Source of the DNA: Betaproteobacteria bacterium | Lineage (GTDB): Bacteria; Pseudomonadota; Gammaproteobacteria; Burkholderiales; Casimicrobiaceae | DNA: 64,000 nt | NCBI GenBank assembly: GCA_013298765.1 | Contig: JAAFJA010000008.1 | Location: 124,001-188,000 of the forward strand | Direction: 5' to 3' | Shown: piece by piece, positions 28,673 through 36,270 of the stretch | Layout of the letters: the number at the start of each line of letters is the position of its first letter | How positions within the stretch are numbered: position 1 is the first letter of the stretch | The notes under the pieces: generated by a model | Databases searched by the model: none | What the model was told of the DNA's origin: nothing | What the model saw: the letters and a program-made list of their open reading frames with translations, nothing else | Program-made: the position numbers and the translations under genes

Positions 28673-28729
28673 TTGGTAACTATACCAAATAAATTGGTTT
28701 AAGTACCAAATAATTGGTTATCCTACCAA
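28673..28729. promoter_or_regulatory. Three tandem TetR-type operators
   Basis: Three dyads of form TTGGTW-N4-TACCAA: 28673-28688 (TTGGTAACTATACCAA, perfect), 28694-28709 (TTGGTTTAAGTACCAA) and 28714-28729 (TTGGTTATCCTACCAA). Starts are 21 and 20 bases apart, two helical turns, so bound dimers would share one DNA face. The array also covers the region where the minus-strand promoter must lie (possible TATAGT at 28679-28684). Confidence 0.8.
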
Positions 28730-28750
28730 CTTAACTCCTTTTCTTACTTA

Positions 28751-28820
28751 GACTCAATTTAAATAGGGCTACGCGCCTATTTAATAAAACTCACTTTTTA
28801 TGATTTTCACGCTCTAGCCC
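28751..28820. repeat. Degenerate dyad pair upstream of the efflux operon (repeat family, copy 4)
   Basis: AAATAGG-gctacgcg-CCTATTT at 28761-28782 can form a 7-base stem. Its minus-strand reading CGTAGCCCTATTTAAATTGAG resembles CGTAGCCCTAATAAAATTGGG of copy 1. A second half, CTAGCCCATACTAA, lies at 28814-28827. The dyads are imperfect compared with copies 1-3. Confidence 0.45.
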
Positions 28821-28901
28821 ATACTAAGCAGAACTCTATTTTTGATACTGTAACTGTCTGAGTCGTATTTACGCGTTCGGTACTGCGCGTATGCTTATCC
28901 T

Positions 28902-29192
28902 GTGTCAGCACCTCCATCCCATGACGTCTGCGTGACATTCGCACCGCACCTGCGCCGTCACGTAGATTGCCCGCCGCAAGTCGTTGCCGCAGCGACGCTT
29001 CGATCGGCGCTAGAGAGCGCCCTGCTCGCCGCGCCCACGCTCCGGCACTATGTCTTCGATGAACAAGACCACATCCGAAAACACGTCGCGGTGTTTTTAA
29101 ATGGTGTGCTCGTACGTGATCGGATTCGACTCGATGCGCCGCTCAGCGATGGCGACAAGATCGACGTGATTCAAGCGCTTAGCGGCGGATAG
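28902..29192 (+). CDS. MoaD/ThiS-family ubiquitin-like sulfur carrier
   Basis: 96 residues from a GTG at 28902. It ends in the diglycine tail ALSGG required for thiocarboxylate formation. The LNGVLVRDRIRLDAPLSDGDKIDVIQALSGG end is the beta-grasp core of MoaD/ThiS. The usual partners (MoaE, ThiG, MoeB/ThiF) are not nearby. The next gene, 26 bases on, encodes a BNR-propeller protein, so the pair is probably one operon. The target of sulfur transfer is unknown. Confidence 0.8.
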   Translation: MSAPPSHDVCVTFAPHLRRHVDCPPQVVAAATLRSALESALLAAPTLRHYVFDEQDHIRKHVAVFLNGVLVRDRIRLDAPLSDGDKIDVIQALSGG

Positions 29193-29218
29193 CGCGCTGT
29201 TCTGGAGATAAAAAACGT

Positions 29219-30313
29219 ATGAACCCAATCCTCTTTGCATGCACCCGAAAGGGGCTTTTCGTATTACGAAAAACAGACGGCGTTTATGCCATCGCCGAAC
29301 ATCACTTTCCCGGCGAACCGGTGACTCAGCTTCTAGTCGATCATCGCGACGGTGCTTGGTACGCTGCGTTGCGCATGGGCCATTTCGGCGTCAAGCTCAG
29401 AAAGAGCGTGGATCTGGGCGCAACTTGGATAGAGCTCACCTGTCCTGCACTGCCGAAGAAGCCCGAGGTCGCGCCATGGGCTGAGGATTCAACCCCCTGG
29501 AGCGTTGATCTCATCTGGGCGTTTGCGCTTGCAGGCACAGAGGCGGGGGAACTTTGGGCTGGCACCATGCCCGCTGCGATGTTTCGCTCGCGAGACGGCG
29601 GCCATTCGTGGCAACTGTGTGAATCGTTTTGGCTGAATGAAAAGCGGCTCGGTTGGTTTGGTGGCGGCAATGATCACCCAGGCTTGCATTCCATCGTCGT
29701 CGATCCGCGCGACCCGAAGCATGTGACCGTTGCGATCTCATGCGGTGGGGTGTGGACGACGCATGACGACGGTGCAAACTGGTCGCTCATCGGCAACGGA
29801 ATGCATGCGCCCTTCATGCCCGAGAGCGAACAATTCAATCCGAACACGCAAGATGCACACTCGCTTTCGCAGTGCGCCGCCGCGCCCGACACGATGTGGG
29901 TTCAACATCATCAAGGCTGCTATCGATCCATCGACGGTGCGCAAACGTTCACGCGATTGACCGCCCCGACCGAGACCGATTTCGGATTTCCTATCGTCGC
30001 TGATCCCGCTAACCCACTCCGCGCCTGGGTCGTGCCCGCACGTGCAGACACGTACCGCTACGCGACCGATGGCGCGATGCACGTCGCGCGTACGGACGAC
30101 GGTGGACAGACGTGGCAAGTGTTTCGCAAAGGCCTCCCACAAACGCACGCCTACGATCTCGTGTACCGGCACGGCATTGCGATCACCAACGATGGCAAAA
30201 CGCTCGCAATGGGCTCAACCACGGGCGGACTCTGGGTGAGCGATGACGCGGGAGAGTCGTGGACTGAGATCGAAGCGCGATTGCCGCCGGTGGCGGCGGT
30301 GGGGTTTGATTGA
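29219..30313 (+). CDS. BNR/Asp-box repeat beta-propeller protein (sialidase/WD40-like fold)
   Basis: 364 residues, no signal peptide. At least four Asp-box repeats of form S/T-x-D-x-G-x-x-W are visible: SVDLGATW, SRDGGHSW, THDDGANW, TDDGGQTW and SDDAGESW. They build a sialidase-type propeller. True sialidases need an Arg triad and a nucleophilic Tyr that I cannot place, and the cytoplasmic location argues against sialidase activity. It follows the MoaD-like gene and probably works with it; the function is unknown. Confidence 0.8.
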   Translation: MNPILFACTRKGLFVLRKTDGVYAIAEHHFPGEPVTQLLVDHRDGAWYAALRMGHFGVKLRKSVDLGATWIELTCPALPKKPEVAPWAEDSTPWSVDLIWAFALAGTEAGELWAGTMPAAMFRSRDGGHSWQLCESFWLNEKRLGWFGGGNDHPGLHSIVVDPRDPKHVTVAISCGGVWTTHDDGANWSLIGNGMHAPFMPESEQFNPNTQDAHSLSQCAAAPDTMWVQHHQGCYRSIDGAQTFTRLTAPTETDFGFPIVADPANPLRAWVVPARADTYRYATDGAMHVARTDDGGQTWQVFRKGLPQTHAYDLVYRHGIAITNDGKTLAMGSTTGGLWVSDDAGESWTEIEARLPPVAAVGFD

Positions 30314-30331
30314 ACTAGGCATCGGATCACT

Positions 30332-31135
30332 ATGACAACAGAGACCGAGCGCGCAATTCCTGAAGACGTTCGCGCGGAAATCATGCGTCGTATGCGACAC
30401 GCAGAAGCAGAACATGGTGTTCGCATACTGCTTGCAGTCGAATCGGGGAGTCGCGCATGGGGATTTTCCTCGCGTAATAGCGACTACGACGCGCGTTTCA
30501 TCTACATCCACCCGCGTGAGTGGTATCTCGCCGTCGATCTTGAGGAAAAGCGCGACGTCATCGAGTACAAGATCGTCGACGACATCGATCTGAACGGATG
30601 GGATATTCGCAAAGCGCTGCGCTTGTTTGCGAAATCAAACCATGCGTTCATCGAATGGATTCAATCGCCGCTTGTGTACATCGAACAAGGCGAATTCGCG
30701 GCTCGATGCCGAAATCTGCTGCACACTTATTCGACTACCCGCGGCATCTACCACTACCGAAGCATGGCGAAGACGAATTACCGAGGCTATCTCAAAGCAG
30801 ACTTGGTGCCGCTCAAGAAATACTTTTACGTCTTGCGACCGTTACTGTCAGTTCGCTGGATTGAAACGTATCTCACTGCGCCGCCCATAGAGTTCGCGAA
30901 GCTCTTGCACTTGATTGCGGATCGGGAAGCGCTTTGTACAGCCATCGACGGGTTGCTGCAGCAAAAGCGTAGAGCACCGGAAATGGGGCTCGCGCCACAA
31001 GTACCAGCGATTCACGCATACATCGAGGATGAGCTTGCACGACTTGAGACACTTGCCCCCGACGAGGAATCGACGATGACCGTACGCGATGAACTCAACA
31101 ACTTGTTTCGTTATTGCTTGATGGAAAGTGCGTAG
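30332..31135 (+). CDS. RlaP-type nucleotidyltransferase
   Basis: 267 residues with the polymerase-beta-type active site GSRAWGFSSRNSDYDARFIY: G-S followed by the D-x-D of SDYDAR. The segment RGIYHYRSMAKTNYRGYL and the overall length match the predicted nucleotidyltransferases of the RlaP/DUF2225-like group, some of which are linked to RNA ligase repair. No RNA ligase is nearby. It starts 18 bases after the propeller gene and may be the third gene of that transcript. The third catalytic carboxylate is probably in VIEYKIVDDIDL. Confidence 0.75.
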   Translation: MTTETERAIPEDVRAEIMRRMRHAEAEHGVRILLAVESGSRAWGFSSRNSDYDARFIYIHPREWYLAVDLEEKRDVIEYKIVDDIDLNGWDIRKALRLFAKSNHAFIEWIQSPLVYIEQGEFAARCRNLLHTYSTTRGIYHYRSMAKTNYRGYLKADLVPLKKYFYVLRPLLSVRWIETYLTAPPIEFAKLLHLIADREALCTAIDGLLQQKRRAPEMGLAPQVPAIHAYIEDELARLETLAPDEESTMTVRDELNNLFRYCLMESA

Positions 31136-31258
31136 CCGCGATGCAGCGAAGCGGAATCGAGGAACCGGCCCACCACAGACCTCGGAAGTCGGAAACGCTA
31201 CTTCGATTCAATACGCTTTTATAACGGCCTCGATTCCGCTTCGCTGCATCGCGGCTAC
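31132..31258. repeat. 31-base perfect inverted repeat with 65-base loop
   Basis: 31132-31162 and 31228-31258 are exact reverse complements (left arm begins GTAGCCGCGATGCAGCGAAG). The left arm overlaps the last codons of the nucleotidyltransferase gene: its stop TAG lies within the GTAGCC end. The structure sits between convergent genes and could terminate both. Perfect arms of this length indicate a recent or maintained mobile-type repeat rather than an ordinary terminator. Confidence 0.85.
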
Positions 31259-31289
31259 GGTGATCACAATGGCGCAATGAGATTGCGCC

Positions 31290-31943
31290 CTACTCCGGAT
31301 ACCCCAACGCCGTCTGTCCGAACCCCTCCGCTGCGCGCCAGCCGGGTTGTTTCAAGAACAGATTGGTGAACATGCCGCCTGGATCGTAGGTGAGTTTTTT
31401 GCCGGGGTTTTGGCGTTGGTATTCGGCGTGCAATTCTGCGCCGTTGCGATACCAAGGCACTTTGCTGATGTACGCTGAAAGCGATGCGGCGCGCCAGCCT
31501 TTGTCTGCAACCTCGGGCCACACGCGATCGGCGTTTGCGATGTTGTCGTCGCGATGAAGTTTCCACATTTCGCGACCGAGAATGTCACCGAAGATAAAGA
31601 GTCGCCCGTTGACGATTTCGAATTCGGTCGGGTCGCTGCCAAGTTTCACTTTGTACGGCGCGCCGTTTGCGCAGAATCCACCGTAGAGCGGTTCGTATTT
31701 CGTGGGCGCGGCGTCGAACAATGTTTTGTGTTCCGCGTTTGCAAAGTAGTACGTACGCCCCGGTAGCGTGCTCGCGATTTCTTTCTTTCCACGAGTGGGT
31801 TTGCCAACGGTGAAGTAGGCGACTGGATCATGGCCAAGCAGCATCACGTCTTGCCCCGACGAGTTTTTCACAGTCGCGAAATGTGTACCGCAGCCGCCGA
31901 GGGCGAGCGCTAGAACGATCAAAGTCAACCACGACAGTTTCAT
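31290..31943 (-). CDS. YHS-domain lipoprotein
   Basis: 217 residues from the ATG at 31943, which gives a clean lipoprotein signal (LIVLALALGGCGTHF); the open frame reaches 31970. The YHS segment is DVMLLGHDPVAYFTVGKPTRG, followed by GRTYYFANAEHKTLFDAAP and YEPLYGGFCANG. Relatives are secreted proteins of unknown role; some YHS domains bind metals. The C-terminal half (PEVADKGWRAASLSAYISKV) has no motif I recognise. Confidence 0.75.
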   Translation of the reverse strand: MKLSWLTLIVLALALGGCGTHFATVKNSSGQDVMLLGHDPVAYFTVGKPTRGKKEIASTLPGRTYYFANAEHKTLFDAAPTKYEPLYGGFCANGAPYKVKLGSDPTEFEIVNGRLFIFGDILGREMWKLHRDDNIANADRVWPEVADKGWRAASLSAYISKVPWYRNGAELHAEYQRQNPGKKLTYDPGGMFTNLFLKQPGWRAAEGFGQTALGYPE

Positions 31944-32008
31944 AACAAGCGTCCTTCGATTTCCGAACAATCAGGTTACGCTCACGCCCTTAACTACGCA
32001 AGTCAACC

Positions 32009-32428
32009 ATGCATTTCCGCCGCGCCACCGAATCCGATATCGACGCAATTTTCATCGTCCGCTTCGCCGTTAAAGAGAACGTACTTTCCAATCCTTCGCG
32101 GGTGACGCGCCAGATGTGCATTGATTATCTCGATCCACTCGGTCGCGGTTGGGTGTGCGAAGTGTCGGGGCGTGTCGTCGGTTTCTCGTATGCGGCGCGC
32201 GGCGATCATTCGATCTGGGCGCTGTTCGTTCTGCCGGAATTTGAGGGATGTGGCGTCGGCACAACGCTGCTCAAGCTCGCCGTGGATTGGTTATTCGAGA
32301 TCGGCGCAACGCGCGTAATACTCAGCACCGAAGCGAACACGCGCGCCGATCGGTTTTATCTTACGCAAGGCTGGACGCGCGGCGAGATGAAGGACGATGT
32401 AGAGGTCAAATACTCGCTCGCGCGCTGA
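32009..32428 (+). CDS. GNAT-family N-acetyltransferase
   Basis: 139 residues. The acetyl-CoA site is in the strand-loop-helix SIWALFVLPEFEGCGVGTTLLKLAVDWLFE (Q/RxxGxG/A-type loop EGCGVG). The following ILSTEANTRADRFYLTQGWTR is typical GNAT motif B. Substrate unknown. The IS element begins 55 bases downstream of its stop. Confidence 0.8.
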   Translation: MHFRRATESDIDAIFIVRFAVKENVLSNPSRVTRQMCIDYLDPLGRGWVCEVSGRVVGFSYAARGDHSIWALFVLPEFEGCGVGTTLLKLAVDWLFEIGATRVILSTEANTRADRFYLTQGWTRGEMKDDVEVKYSLAR

Positions 32429-32483
32429 TCCTCGACATCAGAATCATCGCGGTTGCATCTGCGCGGAATATGCAATCTAGCTT

Positions 32484-33662
32484 GGGAAACACTGAACAAG
32501 CCTCATTCTCCGCTGGCATAGTAGGCAAGTAAATCTCTTGGTACGAATGAGGATGAAACAGAGAAGTTTCGCCAGTGTGGGAATGAACGGATTGGACTTC
32601 GCCAGCCCCGGACGCATGACCCGGAAAGCGAAGTTTTGATCCAGATGAATGAGATCGTACCTTGGCGCGAGCTGTGCGCGCTCATTGAGCCGCACTACCC
32701 GAAGGCAGGCAACGGCCCTCGCCCGATTGGGCTCGAGCGCATGTTGCGGCTGCATTTCTTGCAACTCTGGTTCAACCTAGCCGATGAGGCTTGCGAAGAG
32801 GCGCTCTACGACACCGCCGTGTTTCGTGAGTTCGCCCTGATTGATTTGGGCGAAGAGCGCGTCCCCGACGCCACGACGCGATTGAAGTTTCGCCGATTGC
32901 TCGAGACGCACGGGCTGGGTGAAGCGATCTTTGTGCGGGTCAACGCGCTTTTGTCGGAGCGCGGCCTCAAAGTCGCGGGTGGCACAGTGGTGGATGCCAC
33001 CCTGATCGCCGCCCCCAGCTCAACGAAGAATAAGAAGCAAAGCCGTGACCCCGAAATGCATCAGACCAAGAAGGGCAATCAGTGGCATTTCGGAATGAAA
33101 CTGCACATCGGCGCTGATACGCAAAGCGGGCTCATACACTCGGCCGACACCACAGCGACCAATGTCCACGACAGTCAAATGGCGCCTGAGCTGTTGCGCG
33201 GAGACGAGAGACGCGTCTACGGCGACAGCGCGTATCGCTATCAGCGCGAAGCCATCAGAGCGGTCGCCCCCAACGCGACGGACTTCACCAACGAGCGCGC
33301 GAGGCGAGGTGCCCCGCTCACCGAGGCGCAGAAGGCGAAGAACAAAAACAAAAGCTCAGTGCGCGCCGCCGTCGAGCATCCCTTTCTGGTGATCAAACGA
33401 TTGTGGGGCTACGCTAAGACTCGCTATCTTGGGCTGGCTAAGAACCACAACCGCCTGCTGGCGATGTGTGCGCTCTACAACCTGTACAAAGCAGACGTGA
33501 GGCTCGCGGCGTAGCTATGCCTGAGTGGCGAGAAACCGCCTCAGCGTGGGCTAAAACCTCGCGTTTGCGGCGCGAAAACACGCGAAAAGACGTAAAAAAT
33601 TCACGCGATCGATCAGCAGTCGGGGCAATGTTGTGTGTCGAGGGACTTGTTCAGCGCTTCCC
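32484..33662 (+). mobile_element. IS5-family insertion sequence (1179 bases)
   Basis: Terminal inverted repeats match 15 of 17: left GGGAAACACTGAACAAG at 32484 and, reversed, right GGGAAGCGCTGAACAAG ending at 33662. One transposase gene lies between them. No convincing target-site duplication is visible in the flanks (CTAGCTT left, TGGAAAC right). Only one copy is in the window. Confidence 0.8.
32636..33514 (+). CDS. IS5-family transposase (N terminus frameshifted)
   Basis: 292 residues from a TTG at 32636, or 289 from the ATG at 32645. The DDE residues lie in VVDATLIAAPSS, RVYGDSAYRYQ and AAVEHPFLVIKRLWGYAK, and all are intact. The expected start is the ATG at 32553 (MKQRSFASVGMNG..RKAKF), which would carry the usual first 28 residues. 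That frame meets TGA at 32637-32639, and one missing T in the run 32634-32637 would restore it to the main frame. The element is therefore probably damaged or depends on an internal start. The missing part holds the DNA-binding N terminus of these transposases. Confidence 0.75.
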   Translation: MIQMNEIVPWRELCALIEPHYPKAGNGPRPIGLERMLRLHFLQLWFNLADEACEEALYDTAVFREFALIDLGEERVPDATTRLKFRRLLETHGLGEAIFVRVNALLSERGLKVAGGTVVDATLIAAPSSTKNKKQSRDPEMHQTKKGNQWHFGMKLHIGADTQSGLIHSADTTATNVHDSQMAPELLRGDERRVYGDSAYRYQREAIRAVAPNATDFTNERARRGAPLTEAQKAKNKNKSSVRAAVEHPFLVIKRLWGYAKTRYLGLAKNHNRLLAMCALYNLYKADVRLAA

Positions 33663-33999
33663 TGGAAACCCCGAACAGATCGTACCCACCCAATAGGCGA
33701 CCGCGTGATTTGACGCGACGGTTTTCGTGTCCCAGACCTCGGATTTCGTGAACTGTTTCATACAAAGACGTAAGTTGTGATCGTGCGATGCAATGTACCG
33801 AACGGCGAGCGTGCATGAAACGCGCGTGAGGTGCTTGTTGCGCCGCAGACTAGTTTTCAACAGATCGGTGGTAGCAAATCTGGTGTCGAGTTATTCCAAC
33901 AATGTAGCGACGAATACGAGTTGTGATGCGTGAATCGACTCTGTTGATCGCAAACGAATGCCTCGACGGGTAACGCTCTGCGGATAGAACGTTGACGTA
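33663..33999. other. 337-base gap between the IS and the serine-hydrolase gene
   Basis: No supported gene. Short minus-strand frames across the IS end do not resemble known proteins. The stretch is less regular in codon phase than its neighbours and may be a decayed remnant. Confidence 0.3.
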
Positions 34000-35112
34000 C
34001 TAATTCTTTACTGCGGGGATAATGTGTTTACCGAGAATCTGTAGCGATTGGTTGGACTTCGCACCGTCGTTGTAATTTCCGCCGGTAAACACTGCCACCA
34101 GATCTAGCTCGGGAACGACGTAAATGTGTTGGCCGCCGTTTCCGCTCGCATGGACCGCGCGAATCGTGCGATCTCCGTGCACGACGCCGAATATCCACCA
34201 AAGATAGCCGTAGGGGCGGTTGCCTTCGATCCGAGTTTGCAGATTTGTTGACTCTTCAATCCAAGCGGCGCTAACCACTTGCCGGTCGCGCCACTGCCCG
34301 CGTTGCAATACCAGTTGACCAATCTTCGCCATGTCGCGCGGTCGCATCAATAGGTGACCTCCGGTGTCCACCTGACGATCGCGATCAAAACGCGCCCAGC
34401 GAACATAGTCGATACCCAAGGGATGAAAGAGCCACTCGTTGGCAAGCAAAGACACGTCGCGCTCCGCGCGCTCGGAGACGATGCGTCCCAATGCGACAAC
34501 CCCGCCCGTACAGTAGCTTCCGACACTACCAGGTGGATGTTTCAGTGGTAGTGACAAGAAAAACTTGACCCAGTCTTCGCTACGATACATGCGATCTTCT
34601 TGTCCGGGCGATGCTGGGTCGCCGTCGTAGCAATCGAGGCCGTTGCTCATGGTGAGAAGGTTTCGCACGCTGATTCCGTGCGCGAGGGCAGGAGCATCGG
34701 GGTACGCCCGCACGAGCGACTCGCGAATCGGCTCATCAACATTGCGCAAGAGGGATTTGTCGATTGCGACGCCCACCAAAAGAGAAGTGATGCTTTTAGT
34801 TGCCGATCGCAAGTCTTGCAGCGCACTGCGATCGTAGCCGTTCCAATACTCTTCCGCCACGAGCTTGCCGTGACGAAGGACGAGCATGCTGTGCATGCCA
34901 TGCTCGATGGCGGGCGGCAGTGTCGAAACTGCTTGCGCGAGCAAAGCGGCATCCATGCCGACCTCATCGGGTTTAGCTGTCGACAAGGGTTGCGACTCGT
35001 TGACGATTGGCACCTGATCGATTACGTCGTTACCGCTGCATCCAACGATCAGCAGAAGTGCCAGGAACGATGCAGCTAAGCTGCGGAACTGTTTGACTGG
35101 AATGAGTGCCAT
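34000..35112 (-). CDS. Serine hydrolase lipoprotein, beta-lactamase class C-like
   Basis: 370 residues from the ATG at 35112, with GAGG at 35120-35123; the open frame reaches 35145. Lipobox LLLIVGCSGN near residue 23. The S-x-x-K motif is in RSATKSITSLLVGVA and the second motif (Y-x-N-like) is probably SYCTGGVV. It may hydrolyse esters or peptides, or modify peptidoglycan; antibiotic hydrolysis is not implied. It is the last gene of the DUF2975-XRE-small lipoprotein cluster, 16 bases after the small lipoprotein. Confidence 0.8.
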   Translation of the reverse strand: MALIPVKQFRSLAASFLALLLIVGCSGNDVIDQVPIVNESQPLSTAKPDEVGMDAALLAQAVSTLPPAIEHGMHSMLVLRHGKLVAEEYWNGYDRSALQDLRSATKSITSLLVGVAIDKSLLRNVDEPIRESLVRAYPDAPALAHGISVRNLLTMSNGLDCYDGDPASPGQEDRMYRSEDWVKFFLSLPLKHPPGSVGSYCTGGVVALGRIVSERAERDVSLLANEWLFHPLGIDYVRWARFDRDRQVDTGGHLLMRPRDMAKIGQLVLQRGQWRDRQVVSAAWIEESTNLQTRIEGNRPYGYLWWIFGVVHGDRTIRAVHASGNGGQHIYVVPELDLVAVFTGGNYNDGAKSNQSLQILGKHIIPAVKN

Positions 35113-35128
35113 GGAGCTACCTCGCGAG

Positions 35129-35371
35129 CTAGTTTCGGTTAACACAGACTGCTCTCACGTTGTTTAGACGACGAGGATCGTTCACCTCGCCTACTCCACC
35201 CGCATCGCAATGAACCGCGCACTTCGAGTCCGAACGACAAACTGATTCCAGCCAACGCGGAGCCGCATCCGATATGACGCGCGTGGAACATGCGGTCGCG
35301 ACCGACGCGAGAGAAGCAAGAAGAAGCGCAATTCGAAATCGACACGTAATTGAGAGGTCAGGTCTGCTCAT
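35129..35371 (-). CDS. Small predicted lipoprotein
   Basis: 80 residues with a signal sequence and lipobox (ALLLASLASVATACS). The start overlaps the XRE stop by 4 bases (ATGA), which supports it being translated. The mature part has four cysteines and no recognised domain. Its role is unknown; it may be exported together with the serine hydrolase that follows. Confidence 0.55.
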   Translation of the reverse strand: MSRPDLSITCRFRIALLLASLASVATACSTRVISDAAPRWLESVCRSDSKCAVHCDAGGVGEVNDPRRLNNVRAVCVNRN

Positions 35372-35583
35372 CGCGTTTCATCCCGACCGTACTTCAGGAT
35401 GTCTCCCGGTTGGCAATTGAGAAATTCACAAATTCGTTCGAGCGTGTCGAAGCGAACCCCCTTGACCTTGCCCTGCTTCAACAGCGAAATATTGGCCTCG
35501 GTGATGCCAACGTATTCGGCTAAATCCTTTGACTTCACTTTGCGCTCTGCAATCATCACATCCAGTTTCACAATGATCGGCAT
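35368..35583 (-). CDS. XRE/Cro-type transcriptional regulator (YozG-like)
   Basis: 71 residues forming one helix-turn-helix domain: VMIAERKVKSKDLAEYVGIT, EANISLLKQGKVKGVRFDTL, RICEFLNCQPGDIL. Short XRE proteins of this type are regularly next to DUF2975 membrane proteins, as here (8 bases after it). It probably controls its own cluster. Confidence 0.85.
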   Translation of the reverse strand: MPIIVKLDVMIAERKVKSKDLAEYVGITEANISLLKQGKVKGVRFDTLERICEFLNCQPGDILKYGRDETR

Positions 35584-35591
35584 ACCGTCAC

Positions 35592-36158
35592 CTAGACAAA
35601 CTGCGCGTTTTCTTCCGCGAGCGCTGCGGCTTTCGCGAGGACGCTAGCGAGCTGCCAGACAACGCCTGCGAATAAAAACAGAATCAGATGCTGGGTGCCT
35701 ATGCTGACAACCAAGGAAGCTTTCTGCGGCCCGCCGACGGTAAGCGCGACACTGATGAGCGAAGGCACGACCGTGCAAGCAATCGCGGCCAGGAACATGG
35801 CAAGCGCAAATTTCCGCATTCGCAGCACTGTCTCGCGCGAGAAATATTCGCGGTACGAGAACCGAATGAAACACAAATGTGCATGCCACAACGAAAGCGC
35901 CATGAGCGCAACCGGCACGAGGGCAAGCGCTACCACCACGATTGAGCGGACGGTGCCGAGTGATTGCAACGATGCGACCTGGGAAAGAGAGGCAGTGCCC
36001 GCGAATGCAGCGAGCAACGCATTCGGCCAGTCGTGAAACAGGAAGTAAAGCGAGGCAAGCGGCAATGCGATCGCCAGCGCGAGACATGCATACGCGAGCC
36101 AGACGCTTCGCGCGTCCTTCGATTCATGTTGAGCGGTATTGGGAGCGGAAGTTTTCAT
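35592..36158 (-). CDS. DUF2975 membrane protein
   Basis: 188 residues with four hydrophobic segments (about 22-46, 68-94, 112-138, 150-176) and the conserved FSYREYFSRETVLRMRKFALAM stretch between segments 2 and 3. DUF2975 proteins have no assigned biochemical role. It is the first gene of a minus-strand cluster DUF2975-XRE-lipoprotein-serine hydrolase. The A+T-rich region at 36185-36265 upstream probably holds its promoter. Confidence 0.8.
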   Translation of the reverse strand: MKTSAPNTAQHESKDARSVWLAYACLALAIALPLASLYFLFHDWPNALLAAFAGTASLSQVASLQSLGTVRSIVVVALALVPVALMALSLWHAHLCFIRFSYREYFSRETVLRMRKFALAMFLAAIACTVVPSLISVALTVGGPQKASLVVSIGTQHLILFLFAGVVWQLASVLAKAAALAEENAQFV

Positions 36159-36270
36159 TCGTAGAAAGCGTATTGGTTCGGTCAGTTTAGGAAGTGTACC
36201 AAATATTGTTGTTTAATAATAATTTGTATTTGTATTGCAAATAGTATTTGTTCTTTTGAAATACTAGACC

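Noticed and set aside
32553-32645. Programmed -1 frameshift in the transposase
   Set aside because: The codons GCG AAG TTT TGA do not form a standard X XXY YYZ slippery site, so a simple base loss is more likely.
33613-33816. 67-residue minus-strand frame at the IS end
   Set aside because: It overlaps the IS terminal repeat and flank, has no homology-type motif and lacks a ribosome site.
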